From: JBBDRJ01 sp963766295
GTDB taxonomy: Bacteria > Actinomycetota > JAICYB01
Direction of reading: 5' to 3'
Length of the DNA: 64,000 nt
Assembly (NCBI GenBank): GCA_963766295.1
Contig: CAVXYW010000002.1
Span: 310,001 to 374,000, forward strand
Of the stretch, positions 8,544 through 16,251 are shown in pieces. The translations under genes and the position numbers were made by a program. Within the stretch, counting starts at the first letter, position 1; the number at the start of each line of letters is the position of its first letter. The notes below the pieces were generated by a model. It saw only the letters and a list, made by a program, of their open reading frames with translations, did no database searches and was not told the origin of the DNA.

Positions 8544-8786
8544 TCAGCTGGCGGCCGAGAAACCTACGGTTCGCGACGACTTCTCCCCGCCGAACTCGAC
8601 GTAAGCGAGCTTGTCCAGCGGGATGCCGATGGTGCGGTCGTCCTTGTCCTTCACCCACAGCAGCTGATTGACCTTATCGCCGTTGAAGGCTTCGTCCAGC
8701 TGCTTGCGGAGCTTGTCGAGCTCGCCGTCTGGGATATTCACTCGTAGCGCGCCGTCTCGGGCCTGGATCCCGAAGATGACTTCCAT
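8544..8786 (-). CDS. DUF3107 family protein
   Basis: An 80-residue protein matching the short actinobacterial DUF3107 family in length and layout: an N-terminal strand MEVIFGIQ, a helix DGELDKLRKQLDEAF, and the closing strand IPLDKLAYVEFGGE followed by the VGF motif. Function is unknown. The stop codon is one base from the GTG of the ThDP enzyme, and a GAGGA ribosome site precedes the ATG. The gene diverges from the polyamine operon, with about 220 bases between the two starts. Confidence 0.8.
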   Translation of the reverse strand: MEVIFGIQARDGALRVNIPDGELDKLRKQLDEAFNGDKVNQLLWVKDKDDRTIGIPLDKLAYVEFGGEKSSRTVGFSAAS

Positions 8787-8913
8787 GACGTCCTCCTCGC
8801 AGTTGTGAAGTGGACGGAAATCCTAAGCCATACCGCTCCTGGCTCCAGAACCGGCTCGTTCACAGTGTGAATCCTCGAACGTTGGCGGCGGCACACGCTG
8901 CGGGCTACTTCCG

Positions 8914-8919
8914 TATAAT
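8914..8919 (+). promoter_or_regulatory. Consensus -10 element before the polyamine operon
   Basis: A perfect TATAAT stands 89 bases before the first gene of the operon. No convincing -35 hexamer lies 16-18 bases upstream, so an activator or an extended contact may be needed. Transcription would begin near 8925 and run through the hairpin leader at 8949-8987. Confidence 0.5.
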
Positions 8920-8948
8920 CTTCGGCGTTGGCCCGCTCTTGTATGCGG

Positions 8949-8987
8949 GGTGGAGAAAGTCCCACCGACTGCTGGGGGTGGGTTTTT
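8949..8987 (+). promoter_or_regulatory. Attenuator-like leader: competing antiterminator and terminator hairpins
   Basis: CCCACC (8961-8966) and GGTGGG (8977-8982) form a 6-bp GC stem directly followed by TTTTT (8983-8987), an intrinsic terminator. An upstream GGTGG (8949-8953) can instead pair with CCACC (8962-8966), which would destroy the terminator stem. This lies between a TATAAT and the first gene, so it could control read-through into the operon. The sensed signal is unknown; I recognise no known riboswitch core. Confidence 0.5.
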
Positions 8988-9007
8988 GATTTGGACGACC
9001 ATTTAGA

Positions 9008-9481
9008 TTGCTTTTCCTCCCAAGCCTCCTTCACCTCACTTCGGGGTGTGCGGAAGGTCTGACACCGCTCACGGCCTTCGATAACGCATTGCGCGAGGCG
9101 GGTATCGACAATCTCAACTTGACCCGCGTGTCTTCGATCGTGCCCAAGGGCGCCCGTTTCGGCCCGAAACCGGATCTACCGGTCGGAACGGTCGTGCCAA
9201 CGGTCTACGCGCAGATCACTTCCAACGTCCCCGGGGAGGTGATCTCAGCCGTCATCGCAGCCGGTACCGGCTCGGAGGGCGGAGTGCTGATGGAGTACCA
9301 CCACCGAGGACCCGCGGACGACGCCGAACGCGTGTGTCAGTCGATGGTGGAAGAAGGATTCGCACGCCGGGGTTGGAACCTGGAGGACGTCCGCTTCGCT
9401 ACCGCCGAGCACAAGGTCGATCGCCTCGGCTGTGCGACAGCAGCGGTACTCCTCCTTGATAGCGAGGAGGTGAGACCGTGA
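9008..9481 (+). CDS. pdaD: Pyruvoyl-dependent arginine decarboxylase (PvlArgDC)
   Basis: Converts arginine to agmatine, the first step of polyamine synthesis, with a self-made pyruvoyl group rather than PLP. The 157-residue chain aligns along its whole length with the Methanocaldococcus jannaschii enzyme: LTPLTAFDNALREAGI, the self-cleavage site TRVSSIVP (cleavage expected between Ser42 and Ser43), VPTVYAQI, GEVISA, MEYHHRG, EHKVDRLGCA. The start is TTG at 9008; an in-frame stop lies just upstream, and the first residues (FLPSLLHLTSG) already match the family N-terminus. The ribosome binding site is poor. It overlaps speD by 4 bases. Probably regulated by the leader hairpins. Confidence 0.88.
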   Translation: MLFLPSLLHLTSGCAEGLTPLTAFDNALREAGIDNLNLTRVSSIVPKGARFGPKPDLPVGTVVPTVYAQITSNVPGEVISAVIAAGTGSEGGVLMEYHHRGPADDAERVCQSMVEEGFARRGWNLEDVRFATAEHKVDRLGCATAAVLLLDSEEVRP

Positions 9482-9822
9482 AATCGCTCGGACGCCACGT
9501 GATCGTGGAGATGTGGGACGCAACGAATCTGAACGACGCACACACCCTCGAGGTCGCGTTGAAAGACACTGTCGAAGCGGTTGACGGAACCCTCCTCGAC
9601 CTACGAGTGGTCGAGTTCCCTGTTCACGGTGTCACCGGGGTGGCGATCATCGCCGAGTCGCATGTGGCCGTTCATACTTGGCCGGAGCACGGTTATGCGG
9701 CGGTGGACATCTTCACGTGCAACCTCGATGCGGACATCGGTGCCGGTATCGAAGCCATGAAGAAGCACTTCCTGCCCGGACGAACTCAAGTGATGGAAGT
9801 GCGGCGAGGGATCCAGGATTGA
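9478..9822 (+). CDS. speD: S-adenosylmethionine decarboxylase proenzyme
   Basis: Makes decarboxylated SAM, the aminopropyl donor for spermidine. It is a 114-residue class 1 prokaryotic proenzyme. Seen: the self-processing site AESHV with Ser61 as the future pyruvoyl residue, followed by the family block HTWPEHGYAAVDIFTC. GTG start at 9478 overlaps the stop of the decarboxylase gene (GTGA), and the speE start overlaps its own stop, so the genes are translationally coupled. A full active homologue; nothing is missing. Confidence 0.93.
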   Translation: MKSLGRHVIVEMWDATNLNDAHTLEVALKDTVEAVDGTLLDLRVVEFPVHGVTGVAIIAESHVAVHTWPEHGYAAVDIFTCNLDADIGAGIEAMKKHFLPGRTQVMEVRRGIQD

Positions 9823-10688
9823 CCGAGTTCGGCGAGCGCATCGCCGAGGGGCTACGCACGGTATACGAAGGCGAGCTCCTTCACAGCGAGCAAACGCCAT
9901 TCCAGAAGCTGGAAGTCTTCGACCACCCTCACTTCGGCCGCGTCTTGGTCCTCGACGGCCTTATCCAGACCACTCAGTCGGACGAGTTCTGCTACCACGA
10001 GATGCTCGTCCATCCCGCGCTCTTTTCTCTCGAAAGGGTCGAGCGCGTGCTGATCATCGGCGGGGGAGACGGTGGGACGCTGCGGCGCGTGCTCGAGCAT
10101 GGACCTTCGGAAGTCGTGATGTGCGAGATCGATGAACGGGTTATCGAAGTCTGTCGAGAGCACATGCCGGACATCTCAGCCGGAGCGTTCGACGATCCAC
10201 GAGCGCTACTCGAGATCGGCGACGGGGCGGCGTTCGTCTCAGATCAAGAGAGCGCTTTCGATGCGATCGTTATAGACGGGTCGGACGCTGTTGGACCGGC
10301 AGCGGTGTTGTTCTCCGAATCTTTTTACGCGTCTTGTCGCCGAGCATTGCGACCCGACGGTGTCCTCGTTACGCAATCCGGTTCGCCGATGTTCCAGCTG
10401 GACGAGTTCCGCATGGCTTTCGGGAACTTGAACCGGTCGTTCGAAACCGTCGAGCCGTACCTGTCGTTCGTCCCCACTTACCCCGGCGTGCTGTGGAGCT
10501 ACATGACGGCAACGGATGGAAAGCCGGTGTCTTTCACATCGCCACTCGTCGTCCGACTTCGTTTGGAGGAGCGCAAGATAGCGACGCGCTTCTACAACGC
10601 GGACCTTCACGCCGGCGTTTTCGCTCTCCCCTCCTTCGTCCGCGAGATCAGTGCGGCCACCGTCCCCACATCCGTTCCTCGCGGCTAG
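9819..10688 (+). CDS. speE: Spermidine synthase
   Basis: Transfers an aminopropyl group from decarboxylated SAM to putrescine. 289 residues counted from TTG 9819, which overlaps the speD stop (TTGA). Seen: the substrate block QTTQSDEFCYHEML, the SAM-type nucleotide loop GGGDGGTLRR, CEIDERVIEVC and the catalytic loop region VIDGSDAVGPA. Length is normal for the family. The reading frame stays open upstream of 9819 inside speD, but the family N-terminus begins here. The 3' end overlaps the ureohydrolase gene by 38 bases. Confidence 0.92.
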   Translation: MTEFGERIAEGLRTVYEGELLHSEQTPFQKLEVFDHPHFGRVLVLDGLIQTTQSDEFCYHEMLVHPALFSLERVERVLIIGGGDGGTLRRVLEHGPSEVVMCEIDERVIEVCREHMPDISAGAFDDPRALLEIGDGAAFVSDQESAFDAIVIDGSDAVGPAAVLFSESFYASCRRALRPDGVLVTQSGSPMFQLDEFRMAFGNLNRSFETVEPYLSFVPTYPGVLWSYMTATDGKPVSFTSPLVVRLRLEERKIATRFYNADLHAGVFALPSFVREISAATVPTSVPRG

Positions 10689-11481
10689 CACCGACCTCGA
10701 TCCGTCCGAAGCGGACGCGATCATCGTTGGTCTAGCCGCCGATGGGGGAGTCAGCTTCCGTTCCGGGGCCATCGAGGGTCCGACGGGGATCCGTATGTTC
10801 TCCGATTCGATAGAGACGTGGAGCCCAAGAGCAGGAAGAGACCTCGAGGACATCCGAGTGCTCGATGCCGGAGACCACGATGACCGCAAGACGGTTGGAG
10901 ATGCTCTAGGGCCGATCCTCGACGCTGCTTGGTCTGGTGACCGTCGTCCTCTTCTGGTGTCGATAGGAGGCGATCACTCGGTGACACCACCGGCTGTTGC
11001 TGCCGTTGCATCGCGGATCGACAACCTCGCCGTCATAGGCTTCGACGCCCATCTCGATCTACGAGAGGACTACCCGGGTGATCACGCATGCACATATCGA
11101 CGTATAAGCGACAACGGCGTGCCGTGCTACGTGTTCGGTCTCCGATCGGGTGCGCGTCATGAATGGGACGACGCCCCGAGAGTGCTCGCTCATCACGCGC
11201 GGGATGTGGACGTTTCGTCGGCTCTGAAGGAACTGTCCGGGCGTCCCGTCTACATCACGATCGATATCGATGTAGTGGACCCTTCAGAAGCTCCAGGTAC
11301 AGGTAATCCGGAACCCGGAGGCACGCGCTTCGCCGAACTTCTCAAGTCCGTTGAAGCCTTGGACGCGCTGGATGTTGTCGCTGTAGATGTGGTCGAGGTC
11401 TCGCCGCCTCTCGATCCGTCCGGAGTAACACAGGCAGCCGCCGCCGTTCTCTTGCGAGAGTCGATTCTCCGGTTTTGCTGA
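10651..11481 (+). CDS. speB: Agmatinase / ureohydrolase family enzyme
   Basis: Manganese ureohydrolase expected to split agmatine into putrescine and urea, completing an arginine-to-spermidine route within one operon. 276 residues from GTG 10651. Seen: all three metal motifs, GGDHSVT, FDAHLDL and DIDVVDPSEAPG followed by EPGG. Arginase, guanidinobutyrase and guanidinase share these motifs; the agmatinase call rests on the neighbouring arginine decarboxylase. Overlaps the end of speE by 38 bases. It is the last gene of the operon; the next gene converges on it. Confidence 0.85.
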   Translation: MRPPSPHPFLAASTDLDPSEADAIIVGLAADGGVSFRSGAIEGPTGIRMFSDSIETWSPRAGRDLEDIRVLDAGDHDDRKTVGDALGPILDAAWSGDRRPLLVSIGGDHSVTPPAVAAVASRIDNLAVIGFDAHLDLREDYPGDHACTYRRISDNGVPCYVFGLRSGARHEWDDAPRVLAHHARDVDVSSALKELSGRPVYITIDIDVVDPSEAPGTGNPEPGGTRFAELLKSVEALDALDVVAVDVVEVSPPLDPSGVTQAAAAVLLRESILRFC

Positions 11482-11555
11482 AACCTGCGGTCGTTGGCCC
11501 GCGCTACTTTCGGCGAACCTTCCCCAGCTGAGCCTCTCGCTCGGCGGTTGTGGTG

Positions 11556-13172
11556 CTAGTGGATGCGCTTGTCGTGTCCCGCCCATTCCTTCTCGCGGAG
11601 CACGAACTTCTGAACCTTGCCGGTCGACGTTTTCGGTAGCTCTCCGAACTCGACCGACTTCGGGCATTTGAAACGCGCTATGCGCTCGCGGCAGTGCTCG
11701 ATGATGCCGGCTTCGTCCGCCATCTGACCGTCCTTCAGGACGACAAAAGCCTTCGGTACCTCGCCCCACTTCTCGTCCGGCACTGCGATCACGGCCACTT
11801 CGAGGACCGCCGGATGCGACGCGACGGCTTGTTCGACCTCGATAGTCGAGATGTTCTCGCCGCCGGAGATGATGATGTCCTTCTTGCGGTCGCGGAGCTC
11901 GATGTAGTTGTCCGGGTGCATCACGGCGACGTCGCCGGAGTGGAACCAGCCTCCGCGGAAGGCCTCAGCCGTTGCCTCCGGGTCTTCGAAGTAGCCGGCC
12001 ATCACGTTGTTGCCGCGCATGACGACCTCACCCATCGTTGCGGCATCCTTAGGAACGTCGTTCATGTCCGCGTCGACGACGCGCAGCTCGCAGGCGACGA
12101 GGTTCGCCACTCCTTGTCGCGCACGCAGGCGCGCTTGGTCCTCGTCCGACAGTTCGTTCCACTCGGGATGCCAGTCGCAGAACGTGTGGGGGCCGTAGGT
12201 CTCGGTGAGGCCGTAGAGGTGTGTGATCTCCGCGCCGATGCTTGCCCACTGCGCGAGAAGCGTCGGCGACGGGGGTGCGCCACCTGTTGCGATGCGAACC
12301 CTCTGAGGCAAACGCTCTTTGGGCGCACTCGCATCGTTGATGAGCATTATCAAAACCGTTGGAGCGCCGTTGAAATGCGTGACGCCTTCTTCACGGATGA
12401 GTCTCCACACAACCGGCGGATCGATCTTGCGCAACAGCATGTGCTTCGCTCCGACGCCGGTGAGCGCCCACGGGAAGCACCAGCCGTTGCAGTGGAACAT
12501 CGGCGGCCCGGCCCACAGGTAGACGGTGTCCGTCCAGAGCCGATGATCGATCGTCTCGGCGAGTGCATTCAGGTAGCCGCCACGGTGGGTGTACATGACG
12601 CCCTTTGGGCGTCCCGTAGTGCCGGACGTGTAGTTGATCGACAGCAGGTCTTCTTCGTTGGGGACGCGGTACTTGAGTGATTTGTCCGATTCGATGTCGA
12701 TGAACTCCTCGTACTCCGGCCCCTCGAACACACGTCGCTGATCGGGAGCGAACTCCGGGTCGTCGATCGTCACGATGAGCTCGATCGTCTTGAGCGAGTC
12801 CTTGGCCGGCTCCAAAACTGCAGCCAACTCCGCGTCCACCAAAAGGACGCGCGCGCCCGAGTGATCGAGGATGTAGCTGATCTCTTCCGCGTTCAAGCGT
12901 GTGTTGATGGCGACGAGGACGCCGCCGATCATCGGTACGCCGAAGTGCGCCTCGAGGATCGCCGGGACGTTCGGTGCAAGGATCGCCACGCGGTCACCAC
13001 GCTTGACGCCGAACTTGGTTAGAGCCGTGGCCAGCTTCTTCGCCCGGGTTGCGAGCTCTTGGTACGTGAGGCTGCGCTCGCCGTAGACGGCGGCGGTGCG
13101 TTCCGGAAAGACCTTCTCCGAACGCTCGAGGTACAGCAGCGGGGTTAGCTCGGTCCGATTGACCTGCTCCAA
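11556..13172 (-). CDS. AMP-dependent acyl-CoA synthetase (FadD-like)
   Basis: A 538-residue ANL-superfamily ligase that activates a carboxylate as acyl-AMP and then acyl-CoA. Seen: the P-loop YTSGTTGRPKG, the gate and acyl-binding region MFHCNGWCFPW, YGLTETYG, the hinge GGWFHSGD, RDRKKDIIISGGENI, and the A10 lysine in KTSTGKVQK. The FHCNGW motif and overall length match medium- or long-chain fatty acyl-CoA synthetases of Actinobacteria, but chain length cannot be read from sequence. Divergent from the oxidase gene at 13205 with only 32 bases between the starts. Confidence 0.88.
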   Translation of the reverse strand: MEQVNRTELTPLLYLERSEKVFPERTAAVYGERSLTYQELATRAKKLATALTKFGVKRGDRVAILAPNVPAILEAHFGVPMIGGVLVAINTRLNAEEISYILDHSGARVLLVDAELAAVLEPAKDSLKTIELIVTIDDPEFAPDQRRVFEGPEYEEFIDIESDKSLKYRVPNEEDLLSINYTSGTTGRPKGVMYTHRGGYLNALAETIDHRLWTDTVYLWAGPPMFHCNGWCFPWALTGVGAKHMLLRKIDPPVVWRLIREEGVTHFNGAPTVLIMLINDASAPKERLPQRVRIATGGAPPSPTLLAQWASIGAEITHLYGLTETYGPHTFCDWHPEWNELSDEDQARLRARQGVANLVACELRVVDADMNDVPKDAATMGEVVMRGNNVMAGYFEDPEATAEAFRGGWFHSGDVAVMHPDNYIELRDRKKDIIISGGENISTIEVEQAVASHPAVLEVAVIAVPDEKWGEVPKAFVVLKDGQMADEAGIIEHCRERIARFKCPKSVEFGELPKTSTGKVQKFVLREKEWAGHDKRIH

Positions 13173-13204
13173 TCCGTCCCTCCCGACTTTGGCAAAGTGT
13201 CGGT

Positions 13205-14527
13205 GTGAGCCTACGCGGTTGGCGTAATTGGGGACGCACGCAAGCGTGCCGTCCGGCGACGTATGCCAGGCCTTCGTCCGAGCAAGAGATCCGGTCGGTG
13301 ATCGCCGGCGCCTTGAAGAAGGGCCGGCGCGTGAAAGTCGTCGGAGCCGGTCATTCCTTCACGGACATCGCATGCACCGAAGGCGTGATGGTGTCCCTCG
13401 ACAACTACGACCGGGTCCTCGACGTCGATCGCGAGAACAACACCATCACCGTCCAAGCCGGTATCCGTCTCGGCAAACTCAACGAGGCCTTGGCGGCCGA
13501 AGGACTGGCTATGTCGAACCTCGGTGACATCGCCTACCAATCGATCGCCGGCGCGATATCCACCGGCACGCACGGCACCGGCACCGGCTTCGGCAATCTC
13601 TCGACGTTCATCAAGCACATGACGCTGGTCTGCGCAGATGGAAGCACGCTTCGCTGTTCGCCGGACGCCGACCTTCGAACGTTCCGCGCAGCGCAGGTAA
13701 GCATCGGCTCCCTTGGCGTCATCTCCACGGTGACGCTGCAATGCGAGCCGGCCTTCAACCTGCAGGCGTACGAGAGTTCGGCGACGTTGAGCGAAGTCGT
13801 TGACGAGCTGGACGAACTCGTCGATTCCAACGAGCACTTCGAGTTCTACTGGTTCCCGCACACCGACCGGGCCTGGACCAAGCGCAACAACCGCACCACC
13901 GATCCGCCGACCCCGCGCCGTCGCTGGAAGGAGTTCCAGAACGACATCATCATGTCGAACGTCGCGTTCGGCGCCGTGTGCCGGCTGGGACGCGCAAGAC
14001 CCGCGATGATCCCGAGACTCATGAACAAGGTCGTAGCGCCGGGCGTGGCACGCATCCGCCGCATAGCGCGAAGCGACCAGGTCTACACCAGTCCACGGCT
14101 GGTGCGTTTCTCGGAGATGGAGTACGCGATACCGAGAGCCAACGCGCGAGAAGCCATAAAGGGAGTTAACGCCCTGATCGAAGATAACGATCTCAAGATC
14201 AACTTCCCGATCGAGGTTCGGTTCGTCGCACCAGACGACATCATGCTCAGCCCGGCGCACGGCAGACCTACTTGTTACATAGCGGTGCATCTGTACCGCG
14301 GCATGGACTACCGGCCGTACTTCCATGAGGTAGAGCGGCTGATGATGTCTTTCGACGGACGCCCGCATTGGGGGAAGCTGCACTTCCGTGACGCGGAATC
14401 GCTGCGCAAGACCTATCCGAAGTTCGACGACTTCATCGCCGTCCGCGACCAGCTTGACCCGTCCGGCGTCTTCCGCAACGCATATCTGGATCGCGTCCTC
14501 GGCCCTGCGGGTGGTAGCTCTTCGTGA
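13205..14527 (+). CDS. FAD-linked oxidase, D-arabinono-1,4-lactone oxidase family
   Basis: A 440-residue VAO-type flavoprotein. Seen: the FAD-binding PP-loop block VVGAGHSFTDIACT (the His is where sugar-lactone and alditol oxidases attach FAD covalently), GDIAYQSIAGAISTGTHGTG, and the C-terminal ALO domain with HWGKLH (where these oxidases have the HWAK-type motif) and the terminal DPSGVFRNAYL. Members oxidise aldonolactones or alditols, giving H2O2 or reducing an acceptor. The substrate is not predictable. The last four bases overlap the PolX start, so the two are coupled although functionally unrelated. Confidence 0.85.
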   Translation: MSLRGWRNWGRTQACRPATYARPSSEQEIRSVIAGALKKGRRVKVVGAGHSFTDIACTEGVMVSLDNYDRVLDVDRENNTITVQAGIRLGKLNEALAAEGLAMSNLGDIAYQSIAGAISTGTHGTGTGFGNLSTFIKHMTLVCADGSTLRCSPDADLRTFRAAQVSIGSLGVISTVTLQCEPAFNLQAYESSATLSEVVDELDELVDSNEHFEFYWFPHTDRAWTKRNNRTTDPPTPRRRWKEFQNDIIMSNVAFGAVCRLGRARPAMIPRLMNKVVAPGVARIRRIARSDQVYTSPRLVRFSEMEYAIPRANAREAIKGVNALIEDNDLKINFPIEVRFVAPDDIMLSPAHGRPTCYIAVHLYRGMDYRPYFHEVERLMMSFDGRPHWGKLHFRDAESLRKTYPKFDDFIAVRDQLDPSGVFRNAYLDRVLGPAGGSSS

Positions 14528-16251
14528 CGAGACGTAACGAGGATGCATCGGCCGCGCTGCACGAGATCGCCGATCTTCTCGAGATCAAGGGCGAGACAAG
14601 ATTCCGGATCGTCGCCTACCGTCGCGGGGCCGAAGCTATCGAGGGACTGTCGCGCGACATCGCCGAGATGAAGGATCACGAACTCCTATCGGTGAGCGGC
14701 GTCGGCAAAGGGGTCGCGGGGTGCGTTCGTGAGTTTTGCGAGACGGGAAAGATCCCGACGCTCGAGAAGCTTCGCGCCGAGGTACCGATGGGTCTTCGCC
14801 AGATGACCATGCTTCCCGGCTTGGGGCCTAAGAAGGCGATGCAGCTCTTCAGCGAGATCGGTGTGTCGAGCATCGACGAACTGAAGGCGGCGGCGGAGCA
14901 ACACAAGATCGCGGACGTCAAGGGCTTCAGCAAGAAGTTCGAAGAGGAGATCCTCGAAGCGATCGAGCGCGGAGTCACCCTCGAGCAGCGCGTTGTCTTA
15001 GCCCGCGCACTTCCGTTGGCCGAAGAGATGCTCGCCAGGTTGTCGCAGAGCGACGCCGTTCTCAAGTCTTCCTATGCCGGATCGCTTCGTCGCATGAAGG
15101 AGACCATCGGAGACATCGATCTCCTCGTAGCCAGCGAGCGGCCCGAGGAAGTAATGGGAGCCTTCCGTTCGCTCCGCGGCATCGCCACGTCGAGCGCTGA
15201 AGGACCCACCAAGATGAGCGTGGTCACGACGCGAGGCATGCAGGTCGACCTTCGCGTTGTGGAGCCGGCGGTCTTCGGCGCGGCTCTGCAGTACTTCACC
15301 GGATCCCAAGCGCACAACGTGAAGGTGCGAGAGCGCGCCGTGCGTCGAGGCCTGAAGCTTTCCGAGTACGGCTTGCACCGCGTGTCCGACGACTCGCTCG
15401 TCGTCTCGGAGACCGAGGAAGAGGTCTACGAAGCGCTGGATATGCAGTGGGTGCCGCCGACGATGCGAGAGGACAAGGGCGAGGTCGAGGCAGCAGCCGC
15501 AGGTGAGTTGCCGGCCCTGGTCCAGCTTTCCGACATGCGTGGTGATCTACAGAGCCACTCCACATACTCGGACGGAACACTCAGCGTCCGCGAGATGGCG
15601 ATGGCTGCTGCCGATCGCGGCTACGCGTACTACGCCGTGACCGATCACGGTCCGCGGCTGACCTATATGAACAATCTCGGTCCGTCCGAGATCACGAGGC
15701 AGCGAAAAGAGATCGAGAAGATCAACGGCGAGCTAGGCAAACGGCTGCGGGTACTGCACGGGATCGAGCTGAACGTCGCCGCCGATGGCAGCCTCGACTA
15801 CCCCGACGACGTCCTTGCCGGATTCGATGTCTGCGTTGCATCGATCCATTCGAGCTTCAAGGCCTCGCGTGCAGACCAGACCAAACGGATGATCCGTGCG
15901 ATTGAGAACCCGCATGTTCACATCTTCGGGCACCCCTCGGGCCGCCGCCTGGACCGGCGCGAGGGCATCGACTTCGACGTCGACGCCGTCGCCAAGGCTG
16001 CAGCCAAGCATGGAGTGGCTCTCGAGGTGAACGGGCACCCTTATCGGCTCGATCTTCGCGACGAGCACGTTCGCTGGGCTCGACAGCACGGCGTGCGGTT
16101 GGTGATCTCGACGGACGCACACTCCGCCGCCGAGCTCGACAACATGCACTTCGGAGTGTCTACGGCACAGCGCGGATGGACGGAAGCTAAAGAAGTGATC
16201 AACACGTGGCCGCTCGATAGGCTGCTGAAGTTTCTGAGGAAGAAGGGTTAG
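14524..16251 (+). CDS. polX: Family X DNA polymerase with PHP exonuclease domain
   Basis: A 575-residue PolX repair polymerase. Order: N-terminal helical 8-kDa region with two HhH motifs (SGVGKGVAG, LPGLGPKKA), palm/nucleotidyltransferase with SYAGSLRRMKETIGDIDLL (two metal Asp), then a C-terminal PHP domain (about 340-575) with DLQSHSTYSDG, AVTDHGP, GIELNV, SIHSSF, FGHPSG and STDAHS. The PHP domain gives a Mn-dependent 3'-5' exonuclease in Bacillus and Thermus homologues. All expected metal ligands are present. GTG start overlaps the preceding stop. Converges on the metalloprotease gene with a 4-base overlap. Confidence 0.93.
   Translation: MTRRNEDASAALHEIADLLEIKGETRFRIVAYRRGAEAIEGLSRDIAEMKDHELLSVSGVGKGVAGCVREFCETGKIPTLEKLRAEVPMGLRQMTMLPGLGPKKAMQLFSEIGVSSIDELKAAAEQHKIADVKGFSKKFEEEILEAIERGVTLEQRVVLARALPLAEEMLARLSQSDAVLKSSYAGSLRRMKETIGDIDLLVASERPEEVMGAFRSLRGIATSSAEGPTKMSVVTTRGMQVDLRVVEPAVFGAALQYFTGSQAHNVKVRERAVRRGLKLSEYGLHRVSDDSLVVSETEEEVYEALDMQWVPPTMREDKGEVEAAAAGELPALVQLSDMRGDLQSHSTYSDGTLSVREMAMAAADRGYAYYAVTDHGPRLTYMNNLGPSEITRQRKEIEKINGELGKRLRVLHGIELNVAADGSLDYPDDVLAGFDVCVASIHSSFKASRADQTKRMIRAIENPHVHIFGHPSGRRLDRREGIDFDVDAVAKAAAKHGVALEVNGHPYRLDLRDEHVRWARQHGVRLVISTDAHSAAELDNMHFGVSTAQRGWTEAKEVINTWPLDRLLKFLRKKG

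Noticed and set aside
8990..9000. GGACGACC hairpin with an ACGA loop, like one half of a mini-ykkC (guanidine-II) riboswitch
   Set aside because: Only one such hairpin is present; the class needs two, and the downstream genes are polyamine enzymes rather than guanidine exporters.
8943..9062. Short leader reading frame with two Trp codons over the terminator
   Set aside because: No ribosome binding site, no Trp biosynthesis link, and it overlaps the pdaD start in another frame.
13211..14548. 445-codon open frame opposite the FAD-linked oxidase
   Set aside because: Same reason: a shadow of a clear enzyme gene, with an Arg/Val/Asp-rich product of no known fold.
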